Positions 24,878 to 36,128 of a stretch of 64,000 nucleotides of DNA are shown piece after piece. The position numbers and the translations under genes are program-made. The stretch is from Xenorhabdus stockiae (lineage in GTDB: Bacteria > Pseudomonadota > Gammaproteobacteria > Enterobacterales > Enterobacteriaceae). The DNA is taken from the NCBI RefSeq assembly GCF_002632825.1, contig NZ_NJAJ01000021.1, positions 22,451 through 86,450 on the forward strand, read 5' to 3'. The first letter of the stretch is position 1. Every line of letters starts with the position of its first letter. The notes beneath the pieces are model-generated. The model was not told where the DNA came from. It did not search any database and saw only the letters and a list, made by a program, of their open reading frames with translations.

Positions 24878-26230
24878 ATGAGTAAACATTACGATTATAT
24901 TGCAATTGGTGGCGGCAGCGGTGGTATTGCCTCCATTAACCGTGCGGCTATGTATGGGCAGAAATGTGCCCTTATTGAGGCAAAAGCACTGGGTGGAACA
25001 TGTGTTAATGTGGGCTGTGTACCGAAGAAAGTGATGTGGCACGCTGCCCAGATTGCGGAATCTATTCATCAATATGGCTCTGATTATGGTTTTGATGCCA
25101 CTATCAATCGTTTTGACTGGAAAAAACTGATTGCCAGCCGTACATCCTATATTGACCGTATCCATTCTTCGTATGAGCGTGTGCTGGATAACAACAATGT
25201 TGATGTTATTCAGGGTTTTGCACGTTTTGTTGATGCGAAAACTGTTGAAGTGAACGGCGAAATAATTACCGCAGATCATATATTGATTGCGACTGGCGGC
25301 CGCCCTAAAAACCCGGCTATTCCCGGTGCGGAATACGGTATTGACTCGGATGGCTTCTTTGAGCTGGATGAAATGCCTAAACGTGTTGCTGTCGTAGGTG
25401 CTGGTTATATTGCGGTGGAAATAGCCGGTGTTTTGAATGCATTAGGTAGCGAAACGCATCTGTTTGTACGCAAACATGCCCCTTTGCGTTCTTTTGATCC
25501 GTTGATCGTAAATACATTGCTGGAAGTTATCAACAATGAAGGGCCGACTCTGCATACGGAAGCTGTACCAAAGGCTGTGATAAAAAATGCTGATGGCAGC
25601 CTGACTCTGCAATTACAAGATGGCAGAGAACAGACGGTTGATACTCTGATTTGGGCGATTGGGCGTGAACCTGCGACAGATAATCTGAATTTGTCCGCTG
25701 TTGGTGTGGCATTGAATGAATCAGGCTATATTCAGGTTGATAAGTATCAGAATACCAATATAAAAGGTATTTATGCTGTGGGCGATAATACAGGTGCTGT
25801 GGAGCTGACACCCGTTGCGGTAGCGGCAGGTCGTCGTTTATCAGAGCGTCTGTTTAATAATAAGCCGGATGAACATCTGGAGTATACCAATGTGCCAACA
25901 GTGGTCTTCAGCCATCCGCCAATCGGTACAATCGGCTTGACGGAGCCACAGGCAAAAGCCCAATACGGTGATGATCAGGTTAAAGTTTATACTTCGTCCT
26001 TTACCGCAATGTATACCGCAGTGACGCAGCACCGTCAGCCATGCCGTATGAAACTAGTTTGTGCTGGTGAAAATGAGAAGATTGTCGGTATTCATGGAAT
26101 AGGCTTTGGTATGGATGAAATCCTGCAAGGCTTTGCCGTTGCCCTGAAAATGGGTGCGACGAAAAAAGACTTTGATAATACAGTGGCTATTCATCCGACT
26201 GCGGCGGAAGAGTTTGTTACGATGAGATAA
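24878..26230 (+). CDS. gor: Glutathione reductase
   Basis: 450 residues. FAD-binding [10 protein letters not shown] at the N-terminus, redox-active disulfide in [16 protein letters not shown](P)H-binding [13 protein letters not shown], and the dimer-interface end with the catalytic His ([14 protein letters not shown]). It reduces glutathione disulfide with NADPH in the cytoplasm. ATG 24878 gives [16 protein letters not shown], which aligns with E. coli Gor; an in-frame GTG nine bases upstream is less likely. Confidence 0.97.
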   Translation: MSKHYDYIAIGGGSGGIASINRAAMYGQKCALIEAKALGGTCVNVGCVPKKVMWHAAQIAESIHQYGSDYGFDATINRFDWKKLIASRTSYIDRIHSSYERVLDNNNVDVIQGFARFVDAKTVEVNGEIITADHILIATGGRPKNPAIPGAEYGIDSDGFFELDEMPKRVAVVGAGYIAVEIAGVLNALGSETHLFVRKHAPLRSFDPLIVNTLLEVINNEGPTLHTEAVPKAVIKNADGSLTLQLQDGREQTVDTLIWAIGREPATDNLNLSAVGVALNESGYIQVDKYQNTNIKGIYAVGDNTGAVELTPVAVAAGRRLSERLFNNKPDEHLEYTNVPTVVFSHPPIGTIGLTEPQAKAQYGDDQVKVYTSSFTAMYTAVTQHRQPCRMKLVCAGENEKIVGIHGIGFGMDEILQGFAVALKMGATKKDFDNTVAIHPTAAEEFVTMR

Positions 26231-26292
26231 TTGTGTGGATGTCATAATATGTAGAATATACTGCATATATGGTATTTGGACAAAAAGACATT

Positions 26293-26317
26293 CCATCTTA
26301 GTCTTTGGCTAAGATGG
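26293..26317. terminator. Bidirectional hairpin between convergent gor and tetR
   Basis: Perfect 9-bp stem CCATCTTAG / CTAAGATGG with a 7-nt loop, lying between two convergent genes. T-rich sequence follows more clearly on the minus-strand side (AATGTCTTTTTG). Confidence 0.5.
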
Positions 26318-26384
26318 ATGTTCTCCCTGAGAATAATTTCATCATTACTGAATTTTTTATCTATTTATTAGTGGATGGAGTATC

Positions 26385-27020
26385 TTATTTTTCTTTGCTC
26401 TTATTGTCTTCAATTGCCTGATTCATAATAGCTTTTGCCATCCATTTTGCTATTTCAATAACTTGTTCATTATTAATCTTCCAAATATCTTTCAATACTA
26501 AAAAAATTTCTGATCCATAAATAATAGAAAAAGATTTTATTACCTTATCAATAATTTCAGGAGAGTAGGAGTTTTTCATCGGCAATGTTACCATTGATAA
26601 AGTTTCTTTTCGGTTCCCTCTTTCCAATTGTTTTTCTCTGGGCTTAGAAGATAAAGAGCGCCTTTCTATCCATTGTTGTAATGACACTTGCAATGCAGCT
26701 CTAAGTGCTACCTCATATTCAAACATTCGAGGATAAGCGAAATCCATCAATTCAGTTATCCGTTCTTCTGTCTTTTCACTTCTAGGTTGCCAGGTAAGAA
26801 TTGGCCCTAAGCTAGTATTGACAGTAGCAGCAATCAGATCACTTTGTGTCGGGAAATAACGGTATGCTGTTGCTCGGGAAACGCCTGCTTTTAAAGCCAG
26901 TTCTGATATTGATGGCATTATCCCTTGCTCAAATAGAGTTAGAGCAGTGTTAATGAGTAATTGATAAGTACGCTTACGAGTACCTGTATAGTTCGGAAAT
27001 GTGTGAATAGGCAGCATCAC
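26385..27020 (-). CDS. TetR-family transcriptional regulator
   Basis: 211 residues. The N-terminal helix-turn-helix is clear (SISELALKAGVSRATAYRYFPTQSDLI, residues ~38-64). The C-terminal ligand domain is not recognised. It is divergent from the Tm-1-like gene at 27265, and two related palindromes lie in the shared region, so it most likely represses that gene and itself. Confidence 0.88.
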   Translation of the reverse strand: MMLPIHTFPNYTGTRKRTYQLLINTALTLFEQGIMPSISELALKAGVSRATAYRYFPTQSDLIAATVNTSLGPILTWQPRSEKTEERITELMDFAYPRMFEYEVALRAALQVSLQQWIERRSLSSKPREKQLERGNRKETLSMVTLPMKNSYSPEIIDKVIKSFSIIYGSEIFLVLKDIWKINNEQVIEIAKWMAKAIMNQAIEDNKSKEK

Positions 27021-27157
27021 TGAGCCCTTTTAAAATTAAATTATTTTATTTTTTAATTGGTTATTATTTTTTGTAATTCAATCAACTTGTTGTTTTATAT
27101 TAATATTATTATTGTCCTTGTGATCTTTCTCGTCTTTATTGATTAGATAAATTTTAA

Positions 27158-27177
27158 AATGAGACTGCAGTCTCATT
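27158..27177. promoter_or_regulatory. Operator 1 of the TetR regulator (perfect 20-bp palindrome)
   Basis: AATGAGACTGCAGTCTCATT is a perfect 20-bp palindrome between the divergent tetR and UPF0261 genes. TetR-family dimers bind palindromes of this size. A second, imperfect copy lies 34 bp (centre to centre) downstream. Confidence 0.75.
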
Positions 27178-27192
27178 ATATATGATTGATAA

Positions 27193-27210
27193 ATGATACT
27201 GTAGTCTCAT
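27193..27210. promoter_or_regulatory. Operator 2 of the TetR regulator (imperfect copy)
   Basis: ATGATACTGTAGTCTCAT matches operator 1 (ATGAGACTGCAGTCTCAT) at 16 of 18 positions. It is nearer the UPF0261 start and probably covers its promoter. Confidence 0.7.
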
Positions 27211-27264
27211 AAAAATAGTTTCTTGCTTTTTACATCATGAGTTGTGGCGAGTAAAGGTCTTCTT

Positions 27265-28494
27265 ATGAAAAAGTATCAAGGATTTGTCTATATTGCCGCA
27301 ACATTGGATACTAAAAGTACAGAAGTTTTTTATGTAAGTGAACTAATAAAAAAAATCGGTCTTGTTGTCCGTATTGTTGATTTAACAACAAAGCCTAACC
27401 AGTTAGTTCATGAGGCAGATGTTCATTCAGAGATAATTGCAGGTTATCACCCTGATGGGAAACAAGCCGTATTTTGTAGTGATAGAGGAGAAGCTATTGC
27501 GGCAATGGCAATTGCTTTTCGTAATTATTTACAGCAACAAACCGATATTGCTGGGATTCTAGGGTTAGGTGGCTCTGGTGGCACAGCGTTGATTACCCTT
27601 GCAATGCAGGCTTTGCCTATAGGTTTACCAAAGCTTATGGTTTCAACGATGGCATCGGGTAACATCTCAGGTTATATCGGGGTAAGTGATATCTCTATGA
27701 TGTATTCAGTTACTGATGTTTCAGGCCTAAACTTTATTTCTCGAAAGATCTTGAGAAATGCGGCTTATCAGATTGCTGGATCAGTTTATTTTAATGATCA
27801 GGAAGATATATATTTCCAGCAGAAACCAGCAGTAGCGTTAACTATGTTTGGAGTAACAACACATTGTGTCCAGCAAATTACTGCCAAATTAGAGAACGAT
27901 TATGATTGTCTGGTATTTCACGCCACCGGGAGTGGCGGTAAAGCAATGGAAAAGCTGGTAGACAGTAATTTATTACATTCTGTGCTGGATATTACAATTT
28001 CTGAGGTATGCAATTATCTTTTTGGTGGTGTTTTGGCTTGTGATGAAGATCGTTTTGATAGTATTGCTCAGACAAAAACTCCATGTGTTATATCTTGTGG
28101 TGCACTAGACATGGTTAATTTTGGACACTCCTCGACAATACCTGAACAATATAAAAATCGTCAACTTTATCATCATAACGCACAGGTAACATTGATGAGG
28201 ACGACTCGAGAAGAGAATCATCAATTAGGGATGTGGCTTGCTGAAAAACTTAACCGTTGTGAAGGGGAGATTCGTTTTATTATTCCAACAGGTGGTTTTT
28301 CTGCTTTAGATATTGAAGGTGGAGTTTTCTGGTCTCCAGATGCTAATAATGCTTTCATTCAGTCATTTTCAACTAATTATAAAATAACGGAAAAACGAAA
28401 ACTTATTTTTAGTCCATACCACATCAATTCAACAGAGTTTTGTGAACAAGTTATTCAGTTACATAAGGAAATGATAAATAGCATAAAAGTTTAG
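27265..28494 (+). CDS. Tm-1-like ATP-binding protein (UPF0261 family)
   Basis: 409 residues. The N-terminus ([33 protein letters not shown]) is the typical UPF0261/Tm-1 domain; a nucleotide-binding loop [12 protein letters not shown] and the later segments [18 protein letters not shown] and [16 protein letters not shown] are family hallmarks. Tomato Tm-1 binds ATP and blocks viral replication; the bacterial role is unknown. It usually has a TIM-barrel partner gene, absent here. ATG 27265 with AAAGG upstream was chosen over GTG 27244. Two TetR-type operators lie just upstream. Confidence 0.88.
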   Translation: MKKYQGFVYIAATLDTKSTEVFYVSELIKKIGLVVRIVDLTTKPNQLVHEADVHSEIIAGYHPDGKQAVFCSDRGEAIAAMAIAFRNYLQQQTDIAGILGLGGSGGTALITLAMQALPIGLPKLMVSTMASGNISGYIGVSDISMMYSVTDVSGLNFISRKILRNAAYQIAGSVYFNDQEDIYFQQKPAVALTMFGVTTHCVQQITAKLENDYDCLVFHATGSGGKAMEKLVDSNLLHSVLDITISEVCNYLFGGVLACDEDRFDSIAQTKTPCVISCGALDMVNFGHSSTIPEQYKNRQLYHHNAQVTLMRTTREENHQLGMWLAEKLNRCEGEIRFIIPTGGFSALDIEGGVFWSPDANNAFIQSFSTNYKITEKRKLIFSPYHINSTEFCEQVIQLHKEMINSIKV

Positions 28495-28627
28495 TAATTT
28501 CTTAATAAATTAGTTAATCCCATTGTTCAATGATATTGATTCAATTAAATGTCGCGGTAAATAACATAATAATCAACTGTGTGAATTTATAATTAAAACG
28601 AAGATTTACTTTATTACCAACACCAGG

Positions 28628-28660
28628 CACGCCTGTGGAAATATCCACAGGCGTGTTTTT
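28628..28660 (+). terminator. Strong terminator downstream of the UPF0261 gene
   Basis: Perfect 12-bp stem CACGCCTGTGGA / TCCACAGGCGTG with an AATA loop followed by five T. It sits 134 bp behind the stop, in a 374-bp gap that otherwise shows nothing but AT-rich DNA. Confidence 0.85.
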
Positions 28661-28871
28661 ATTTATTGTTTAATTTATCAATTAACTTTATTATCAGATC
28701 GGTTTATTAATTAATTGGAAATTTTGTGCTCTTATTATAAAAATGATAGGAGATGGATGCACAGTTGTATGAGATAATATTCCCAGAAATAATATAAATA
28801 ATGTCTTCAATAAACTAAGACTTATTTTTTCCGATGAGATTTGCTCTGTTAAATTATTTTAAGGATCTGTG

Positions 28872-29258
28872 ATGTTTTCTAAAGAGTATTTAGTGGACGA
28901 TCAGCACGTTGATTTTCAAGGTGTTGTTGATGGACTTTATTATCCGTTCTATCTGGAATGGACCCGGCATGCGTTTATGAAAGAAGCGTTAGGTCTGGAT
29001 TTAGAAGAAGAATTCAAAGCCGGGCGGATGCACGTCATTATTGAATATAGTCTGCGTTTTAGAAAAAGCCTCCAGAAAGGGAATAAGATGGAGGTGACCT
29101 GCAAAGTCGCCAGAAATGAAAAACGTAACCGGATTAATTTTGAGCAGCAAATTTTGGTTGATGGCATTGTGTATGCTGATGCGACGTTTGTCGCTACTTG
29201 TTTAGTGAATGGGCGCCCGACTGTACCTGAAATTGTGATGAATGCGGTTGAAGACTAA
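28872..29258 (+). CDS. Hotdog-fold acyl-CoA thioesterase (YbgC/4HBT-like)
   Basis: 128 residues of one hotdog domain. The segment VDFQGVVDGLYYPFYLEWTRHAFMKE corresponds to the 4HBT active-site helix region (Asp/Gly-Val-Val-Tyr/Tyr-Leu-x-Trp). Probable substrate is an acyl-CoA thioester, specificity unknown. ATG 28872 (AAGGA upstream) is preferred over GTG 28869. It stands alone, convergent with lsrK. Confidence 0.8.
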   Translation: MFSKEYLVDDQHVDFQGVVDGLYYPFYLEWTRHAFMKEALGLDLEEEFKAGRMHVIIEYSLRFRKSLQKGNKMEVTCKVARNEKRNRINFEQQILVDGIVYADATFVATCLVNGRPTVPEIVMNAVED

Positions 29259-29313
29259 AGATAATCGTGTCTATTCTGGCCTCTGATTAATAAGAGGCCA
29301 CTCAACAAAAAAA

Positions 29314-30906
29314 TCACAAACCCGGCGCTTTCCACAACGAGGTTGTCAGCCCATCATCGACGAGATGAAGTTGATCAGCATAGACTGCCTGCCAATCTTT
29401 TTTTGCTTTTTGATAAACATCCCAGTGGCCTGAGTTCGGCAGATATTCCCGCTCCCAGCGCACTAATCTTTCCCCGGTTTCCGGCATGGAGTCATATAAT
29501 GACACCCCGACGCCTGCGGCGATAGCACATCCCAGAGCCGTAGCTTCTTTAACGACGGGAACTCTTACCGGTAATCCGGTGACATCGGAGAGGATCTGGC
29601 TCCAGAGTTTGCCTTTTGAGCCTCCACCAGCAAAAACCAGAGAATCTGGCTGAACACCCGAGAATGTCGCAACGATATCCAGATTACAGGCTGAGACGAT
29701 AGCCGCATTTTCTTCCAGTGCTCTGAACAGAGTGGCTTTGTTGCATTTTTCCGGATCAATCGACAGGTTGAGGAAGGAAGGCGCAGCGTGATACCAAGAT
29801 TTAAAGCGCATGACATCGGAGAAGATTGGCATTACACCATATGATCCGGCGGGAACCCGTGCCGCCATCTCTTCCAGCAGAGCGTAAGCATCAATACCCA
29901 GCCGCTCTGCCATCAGTTTTTCTTCGGCACAGAAAGCATCGCGGAACCAGCGCATGGTAAGGCCGGTGAAGAAGCTGATTGATTCTGCCTGTGCCATGCC
30001 GGGGATGACGTGAGGATTAATACGGATGTTCATGTTGGGGTCGGTCATCGGTTCCGGCAGGTTAACGACCTGCTGCCAGAATGTTCCGCCAAGCACTGCG
30101 GTTTGAGCGGGCCTGACAACACCAATACCAAGGCAACCGAGCTGAACATCTCCACCTCCCATAATGACCGGTGTTCCGCTGTCGAGACCACACTCTGCTG
30201 CCGCTTTGTTTGTTATGTATCCGAGTAATGTGCCTGTTTCTTTAACCGGAGAGAGAATATCAGAACGCAATCCGGCCATTTCCAGCAGGCTGGGGCGCCA
30301 GTCGCGGCTCACTAAATCCAACATGCCGGTTGTGCCTGCGTTGGATGGATCAACGGCCAGTTCACCACTTAGCATATAGGCCAGCCAGTCACTGATCATC
30401 GTTAACGTACTGGCTTGTCGATAAATGTCGGCACGGTGGTGAGCAAGCCATAATAAGCGGGGCATTGCTCCCAGCGCTAATGTCTGGCCCGAATAGCGAT
30501 AAACATCATATTCAAACGTATTATTGTACAGCTCTTTCAGTTCACTGACTTCATGACTGGAACGGGCATCAACGTTGGCACATGCCCAAATGGGATCGCC
30601 GTTCCGATTGTACAGGACGATCCCTTCCCGCATTGAGCAAGCCGCAACTCCCTGAATTGCGCTGGCTGGTAGTTCAGCCTTTTGCAAGGCTTGCCGGATA
30701 CATTGGCAGGTAAGTTGCCAGTTGGTTTGCAGATCAAATTCCATTGAGCCTGCGACATTCGGTACAGGCTGGTGCACCCATTCTGACTGCCCAACAGAGA
30801 TTTGATTACCTTCCAGATCAAATATGACTGCACGTATACTGCCTGTTCCTGCATCAAGCGCCATCAGATAATTCCCTGATGAGTGAGCATGAGTGCGTTG
30901 GTTCAT
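29314..30906 (-). CDS. lsrK: Autoinducer-2 kinase LsrK
   Basis: 530 residues, FGGY carbohydrate-kinase fold. The N-terminal ATPase segment [17 protein letters not shown] and C-terminal [25 protein letters not shown] are characteristic. It phosphorylates AI-2 (a DPD derivative) after import; phospho-AI-2 then binds LsrR and relieves repression. It is downstream of lsrR on the same strand with a 166-bp gap, the E. coli lsrRK arrangement. Confidence 0.96.
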   Translation of the reverse strand: MNQRTHAHSSGNYLMALDAGTGSIRAVIFDLEGNQISVGQSEWVHQPVPNVAGSMEFDLQTNWQLTCQCIRQALQKAELPASAIQGVAACSMREGIVLYNRNGDPIWACANVDARSSHEVSELKELYNNTFEYDVYRYSGQTLALGAMPRLLWLAHHRADIYRQASTLTMISDWLAYMLSGELAVDPSNAGTTGMLDLVSRDWRPSLLEMAGLRSDILSPVKETGTLLGYITNKAAAECGLDSGTPVIMGGGDVQLGCLGIGVVRPAQTAVLGGTFWQQVVNLPEPMTDPNMNIRINPHVIPGMAQAESISFFTGLTMRWFRDAFCAEEKLMAERLGIDAYALLEEMAARVPAGSYGVMPIFSDVMRFKSWYHAAPSFLNLSIDPEKCNKATLFRALEENAAIVSACNLDIVATFSGVQPDSLVFAGGGSKGKLWSQILSDVTGLPVRVPVVKEATALGCAIAAGVGVSLYDSMPETGERLVRWEREYLPNSGHWDVYQKAKKDWQAVYADQLHLVDDGLTTSLWKAPGL

Positions 30907-31072
30907 GATGCTATCCTCGTTTGTCGTTATCTCATTAGCCTGCTGGTTGTTGATTAAGGACTACGATATGGCACGGGAATTTATACTCTTCGTCTCTTTA
31001 AATTACCTCTTTGTTGGCTGCATTCCTTTGCTGCCGTGATATTGCTTGAAATCCATTGTGTATATTAGACAA

Positions 31073-32143
31073 TCACATCAGCATCGCCCTTGCGGTTTTT
31101 TCTTCCGTGACCAGTGAATTAATATAGCCGCCTTTTAGCGCCGCAACGATGGCATCGGCTTTTTCAATTCCACCAGCGACACCAATCACATTCGGTATGG
31201 TTTTCAGCTCTGGTAGTGAGAGGCCGATCAGTTCCTGATGAATATCGATATCACTGACCAATTCACCTTCAGCATTGAAGAAGTAACCGAGAATATCTCC
31301 GATAGCGCCTTTGCGCCCGAACATCAGTTGTTCACCATCGCTGATATAGCCGGAACGCATGATGGTCGCCTGTTGCCTCTGGTTGATGGCGCCAATGCCG
31401 ACAACGGCGATATCAGCAGCACAGGCAGTCAGTATGACATCCCGCACACTGCGTTCTTCACGGAATGTTGTGGCAACCTGCCGGGTTGATGCCCGAAGTG
31501 GTGCAGGGATGATGCTGACAGGGCAGTCTGCGTCAAGCTGGCCGATACCGGTCATATAAGAGCCAACACCACCGGATAGTGTTACCAGACGTACCTGTTG
31601 GGAGGAAATAAAACCGCTCAGATGCTGTAAAGTGCACATGGGAGCTTCACCAAAACCGATCGCCAGAAGCTGTCGGGGTTCAATCAGTGACATCAGTAGA
31701 TGGGCCGCTCCGGTACCTAACCGGGTATTCAGGTTAATGCCTTCAAGGGCGGGAAGAACACGCACTTTATTCAGATTAAAACGTTTTTTCAGAGCATCTT
31801 CCAGCTCCAGACAGCCCTCATAGCGAGAGTTTATCTGAACGTGGATCACACCGGATTTCCGCCCTTTTTCCAGCAAACGGGAGACCTTAAGCCGGCTCAG
31901 ACCAAGCAATTCACCGATGTCTCCCTGTGTCAGGCCATCGTGATAGTAAAACCAGGCAACCCGGGCCAGTAGTTCTTCTTCACTCATGTTGTTTCCTGAA
32001 TCGCTGTTTTCTGGATAACTGTTTTCTGGATAACTATTTTCTGAATAGCTATGGCTGGTATAGCCATTACCCGAATAATGAAGATCCTCGGATGACACGT
32101 TTTTTTCTGATGCTGATTTTTTCTTGTTTGGTTTGATTGTCAT
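31073..32143 (-). CDS. lsrR: lsr operon repressor LsrR with expanded N-terminus
   Basis: 356 residues against 317 in E. coli. The SorC-family regulator proper starts near residue 53 ([21 protein letters not shown]), with helix-turn-helix [20 protein letters not shown] and a sugar-phosphate-binding domain after it. The first 52 residues include tandem copies of SYPEN (residues ~32-48), encoded by 15-bp DNA repeats at 31988-32050. An internal ATG at 31987 would give a conventional length. It is divergent from lsrACDBFG, which it is expected to repress until phospho-AI-2 accumulates. Confidence 0.95.
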   Translation of the reverse strand: MTIKPNKKKSASEKNVSSEDLHYSGNGYTSHSYSENSYPENSYPENSDSGNNMSEEELLARVAWFYYHDGLTQGDIGELLGLSRLKVSRLLEKGRKSGVIHVQINSRYEGCLELEDALKKRFNLNKVRVLPALEGINLNTRLGTGAAHLLMSLIEPRQLLAIGFGEAPMCTLQHLSGFISSQQVRLVTLSGGVGSYMTGIGQLDADCPVSIIPAPLRASTRQVATTFREERSVRDVILTACAADIAVVGIGAINQRQQATIMRSGYISDGEQLMFGRKGAIGDILGYFFNAEGELVSDIDIHQELIGLSLPELKTIPNVIGVAGGIEKADAIVAALKGGYINSLVTEEKTARAMLM

Positions 32144-32298
32144 AACAACTTATTTATTCCCTGAAAAAGAATTAAGCATGAAAGCCTCTGTCGTGCCAGA
32201 GGTATTCCACAAAAATTGAACATATCTTAATGAAGATCTAATTTTTTCATAAAATGTGATCAAAATTTTGCAAATATTTCATAATATGAATTAGAGTC

Positions 32299-32333
32299 AT
32301 GAACAAAAGATTTTTAATCTTATAAATGTTCAT
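32299..32333. promoter_or_regulatory. Nested dyad in the lsrR-lsrA intergenic region, candidate LsrR operator
   Basis: Outer arms ATGAACA (32299-32305) and TGTTCAT (32327-32333) enclose a second dyad, AAGATT and AATCTT around TTT (32307-32321). A third TGAACA copy lies at 32217. A TGTGA half-site at 32255 could be part of a weak CRP site, but its other half is poor. The lsr promoters are controlled by LsrR and cAMP-CRP in E. coli; assignment to LsrR here is by position. Confidence 0.4.
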
Positions 32334-32404
32334 ATTGAGTATCGGAGTCAGTGTCAGAATTGGGACGGAAAGCAGCAGCAAAATCATAAACACCCTGAGG
32401 TAGC

Positions 32405-34027
32405 ATGATGTCACAAAGCAATTCCGCCAATGATTCATTGCAAACTCATTTATTGCAAAGGCATCCATCACAACAGCATTCGTCACAAAAACATTCGTTA
32501 CAAAATCAAGCCGCTAATACATTACCTATGTTACCGCTATTGGCTGTTAGAGGGATCGCTAAACAGTTTTCCGGTTTAGCCGTGTTGAAGCAGATTGATT
32601 TCACTCTGATGGCAGGGCAGGTTCATGCCTTATTGGGAGGAAATGGAGCGGGTAAATCAACACTGATGAAGATCATTGCGGGCCTTGAGCAGCCGGATGC
32701 AGGGACGCTGATGATGGAAGGAAACGCCATTAGTCAGCTGACTCCGGCTAAAGCGCACCAATTGGGCATTTATCTGGTACCGCAGGAACCTTTGTTATTC
32801 CCCAATCTTTCTGTTCAGGAAAATATTCTGTTTCGCCTGCCTAAGCACCTAGCCAGTAAAAGCCGGATGCAGCAACTGCTGACACAGCTGAACTGCCGGT
32901 TAAACCTGAGTGCACCAGCAGGAAGTCTGGATGTAGTGGATCAGCAGATGGTGGAAATCATGCGTGGCCTGATGCGCAATTCCCGTATTCTGATCCTTGA
33001 TGAACCGACAGCCTCCCTGACACCCGCCGAAACAGAACGTTTGTTTGAACGGATACGGGAATTACAGCAGCAACAGGTTGGGATCATTTTTATTTCCCAT
33101 AAAATACCTGAAATTCGTCAGATTGCTGATTATGTCAGTGTGATGCGGGATGGAATGATTGCTCTTAGCGGTGCAATGGCGGGTTTTTCAACAGAAACTA
33201 TCATTCAGGCAATAACGCCCACGGTAAAAGATTCTGTATTAACAAAAACGCAGAAGTTATGGTTGGATGCCGGAAATCTTCAGCACATTGGTGATCACGC
33301 TGATCCAATGCTTGAAGTGACTGCTTTGTATGGTGAAGGTTTCCGGGATATTTCCCTGACACTGAAAGGCGGAGAGATTGTCGGTCTGGCGGGTGTTGTA
33401 GGGGCCGGGCGTACGGAGTTGGCGGAAACGTTATATGGATTGCGGCCAGTGGTGAGTGGTGAGATCCGTTTGCGTCAGCAGGTACTTAATTCGTTGAATA
33501 CCGCAGCCCGATTGCGGTGTGGTCTGGTTTATCTGCCGGAAGATCGGCAGGCATCGGGGTTATTTCTTGATGCTTCCCTGAGCTGGAATGTGTGTTCACT
33601 GACTCACAACCAGAACGCTTTCTGGGCTCGTCCTGCCTATGATGCCGCTGTGCTTGAGCGTTATCGCCGGGCACTCAATATTCGTTACAGCCATACCAGT
33701 CAGCCGGTACGTACTTTGTCTGGTGGGAATCAGCAGAAGATTTTGATTGCGAAATGTCTGGAGGCGAAACCCGCTGTTTTGATTATTGATGAACCGACAC
33801 GGGGTGTTGATGTCAGTGCGCGTACTGATATTTATCAGTTGATCCGCAGTATTGCCAGCCAGCAAGTGGCGGTTCTGCTTATCTCCTCTGATCTTGATGA
33901 AATTGTGCAGCTCGCTGACAGGGCGCTGGTGATGCATCACGGAGAAATCTGTGGCCACCTTGATAAATCCAATATGAGTGTAGATGCCATTATGCATCTT
34001 TCGTTTGGTGAGAGGGCGCTATGTTGA
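32405..34027 (+). CDS. lsrA: AI-2 import ATP-binding protein LsrA
   Basis: 540 residues with two ABC ATPase domains. The first has Walker [10 protein letters not shown] and Walker [13 protein letters not shown]; the second has a degenerate Walker A ([12 protein letters not shown]), signature LSGGNQQK and Walker [14 protein letters not shown], as is usual in sugar ABC ATPases. It energises AI-2 uptake. The ~40 N-terminal residues are Gln/His/Ser-rich and contain three 15-bp DNA repeats (32462-32506). GAGG before the double ATG fits the second ATG (32408) slightly better. The lsrC start overlaps its 3' end. Confidence 0.96.
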   Translation: MMSQSNSANDSLQTHLLQRHPSQQHSSQKHSLQNQAANTLPMLPLLAVRGIAKQFSGLAVLKQIDFTLMAGQVHALLGGNGAGKSTLMKIIAGLEQPDAGTLMMEGNAISQLTPAKAHQLGIYLVPQEPLLFPNLSVQENILFRLPKHLASKSRMQQLLTQLNCRLNLSAPAGSLDVVDQQMVEIMRGLMRNSRILILDEPTASLTPAETERLFERIRELQQQQVGIIFISHKIPEIRQIADYVSVMRDGMIALSGAMAGFSTETIIQAITPTVKDSVLTKTQKLWLDAGNLQHIGDHADPMLEVTALYGEGFRDISLTLKGGEIVGLAGVVGAGRTELAETLYGLRPVVSGEIRLRQQVLNSLNTAARLRCGLVYLPEDRQASGLFLDASLSWNVCSLTHNQNAFWARPAYDAAVLERYRRALNIRYSHTSQPVRTLSGGNQQKILIAKCLEAKPAVLIIDEPTRGVDVSARTDIYQLIRSIASQQVAVLLISSDLDEIVQLADRALVMHHGEICGHLDKSNMSVDAIMHLSFGERALC

Positions 34028-35061
34028 AATTCATCCAGACCTTTATTCAGAACAATCGCGAAGCTACCGCATTGCTCGCTATTTTAGGTTTGTTTGCCCT
34101 GCTAAGAAGTCTGGAGCACGATGTTTTTAGTTTCCAGACTGTCACCATGATTTTTGCGAATGCGCAAATCCTGATGTTGCTGGCAATGGGCGCTGCGCTG
34201 GTGATGCTCACGCGTAATATCGATGTCTCTGTCGGTTCGACCACTGGGTTATGCGCTGTGGTGCTGGGGATATCACTCAATGCCGGTTTTCCTCTATCGA
34301 TAGCCTGCCTTATAACACTCTTGGTGGGTATGGCCGCGGGGCTGGTAAATGGTGTGCTGGTGGTCTGGCTGAAAATTCCGGCAATTGTCGCTACGTTAGG
34401 TACGCTGGGTTTATATCGGGGTCTGATGTTACTGCTGACCGGCGGGAAATGGATCGAGGGCCTGCCAGCTGATGTAAAAGAACTTGCCAGACCTGTTTTA
34501 TTGGGCATCTCGTTCATCGGGTGGTTGTTGATCTTACTGGTTTTAGCAATGACGTGGATGCTGAAAATCACGAATTTTGGCCGCGGATTCTATGCTACCG
34601 GTGACAATCTGCAAGGGGCGCGACAGATTGGTGTGCCGGTGAATCACATTCGTATTGCTGCGTTTGCCACAAATGGTGTGATGGCGGCACTGGCTGGCAT
34701 TGTATTTGTGGCTCAGATTGGATTTATTCCGAATCAGACGGGAAGCGGGCTGGAAATGAAAGCAATTGCTGCCTGTGTGTTGGGGGGTATTAGTTTGCTG
34801 GGCGGCGTGGGAACCGTGATAGGGGCGATTTTCGGTGCTTACTTCCTGACACAAATCGACAGTGTGTTGGTATTACTCCGGTTGCCGGCATGGTGGAACG
34901 ATTTTATTGCCGGTCTGGTTTTACTGTTGGTGTTGGTACTTGATGGCCGGTTGCGCAGCGCCGTTGAAAAGAACCTACGTCAGCAACGTTATGCCAGTTT
35001 TCTTAAACCCGACGATGAACCCGTAGCTCATTCATCGGAAGCAGGCAGGAGAACATCATGA
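34021..35061 (+). CDS. lsrC: AI-2 import permease LsrC
   Basis: 346 residues, about ten hydrophobic segments, BPD_transp_2 family with the motif [15 protein letters not shown] and the cytoplasmic-loop region [16 protein letters not shown] (here [16 protein letters not shown]). It pairs with LsrD to form the membrane channel of the AI-2 ABC importer. It overlaps lsrA by 7 bp and lsrD by 4 bp, so the genes are translationally coupled. Confidence 0.96.
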   Translation: MLKFIQTFIQNNREATALLAILGLFALLRSLEHDVFSFQTVTMIFANAQILMLLAMGAALVMLTRNIDVSVGSTTGLCAVVLGISLNAGFPLSIACLITLLVGMAAGLVNGVLVVWLKIPAIVATLGTLGLYRGLMLLLTGGKWIEGLPADVKELARPVLLGISFIGWLLILLVLAMTWMLKITNFGRGFYATGDNLQGARQIGVPVNHIRIAAFATNGVMAALAGIVFVAQIGFIPNQTGSGLEMKAIAACVLGGISLLGGVGTVIGAIFGAYFLTQIDSVLVLLRLPAWWNDFIAGLVLLLVLVLDGRLRSAVEKNLRQQRYASFLKPDDEPVAHSSEAGRRTS

Positions 35062-36056
35062 TAAGTGCGATTAAACGTCATGGATGGGAAACGGCCCTCG
35101 CTATTTTGCTGGTACTGGAGATTCTGTTATTTGGCATAGCCAATCCACGTATGCTGGATATCAATGTGTTGTTGTTCAGTACCAGTGACTTTATCTGTAT
35201 TGGTATTGTGGCTCTGCCGCTGACAATGGTGATTGTCAGCGGCGGAATTGATATTTCGTTTGGCGCTGTTATCGGCTTATGTGCTATTGCACTGGGGATA
35301 ATGCATCAGGCTGGAATGCCGATGATAGCCGCTCTTCCTTTGACTTTGATTGTGGGAATGATATGCGGCCTGATTAACCACGGGCTGATTTTCTATACCG
35401 GTGTGAATCCTCTGGTGATTACCCTCGGAACTATGTACCTGTTTGGCGGGAGTGCGTTATTACTGTCGGGGTTATCCGGTGCGACAGGTTATGAGGGCAT
35501 TGGAGGTTTTCCGGCTACATTTACTGATTTTGCCAATCTGACACTATTTAAACTGCCTGTCCCGTTGGTTGTTTTTATTTTTTGCGTCATCGGGTTCTGG
35601 TTGTTTATGCATCGCACTCATCGGGGACGCAACGTTTTTCTGATTGGGATGAATAACCGTGTCGCCCGTTATGCGGCGGTTCCTGTCAATAAAACCCTGT
35701 GCCTGCTGTATGCCCTGTTGGGTTTGTCCTCGGCTCTGGCTGCAATCATTCTGGTGTCCTATTTTGGTTCAGCCCGCTCAGATCTGGGGAGTTCGTTCCT
35801 GATGCCAGCCATTACTGCGGCAGTTTTAGGTGGAGCTAATATTTATGGTGGCTCTGGTTCTGTTATCGGCACAGCACTGGCTGTTTTGCTGGTGGGATAT
35901 TTGCAGCAGGGATTGCAGATGGTGGGGATCCCTAATCAGATATCCAGCGCCTTATCCGGCGCTTTGCTCATCGTGGTGGTGGTCGGGCGTTCTGTTTCTC
36001 TGCATCGCCATCAAATCCGGGACTGGTGGCAGCGTTGGAGGACATCGGCTTTTTAA
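35058..36056 (+). CDS. lsrD: AI-2 import permease LsrD
   Basis: 332 residues, second permease of the importer, with [21 protein letters not shown] and [16 protein letters not shown] as family landmarks. ATGA overlap with lsrC; lsrB follows after 72 bp. Confidence 0.96.
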   Translation: MISAIKRHGWETALAILLVLEILLFGIANPRMLDINVLLFSTSDFICIGIVALPLTMVIVSGGIDISFGAVIGLCAIALGIMHQAGMPMIAALPLTLIVGMICGLINHGLIFYTGVNPLVITLGTMYLFGGSALLLSGLSGATGYEGIGGFPATFTDFANLTLFKLPVPLVVFIFCVIGFWLFMHRTHRGRNVFLIGMNNRVARYAAVPVNKTLCLLYALLGLSSALAAIILVSYFGSARSDLGSSFLMPAITAAVLGGANIYGGSGSVIGTALAVLLVGYLQQGLQMVGIPNQISSALSGALLIVVVVGRSVSLHRHQIRDWWQRWRTSAF

Positions 36057-36128
36057 TGAACTATTCCTGAATGATTTCTTAAATAGAAAACGGTTCCTGA
36101 ACTGAAAGAGAAAAGAGCGGAGACAGGC

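Noticed and set aside
32255..32270. CRP site in the lsr promoter region (TGTGA half-site)
   Set aside because: Only one half matches; the other half (TTTTG) does not resemble TCACA.
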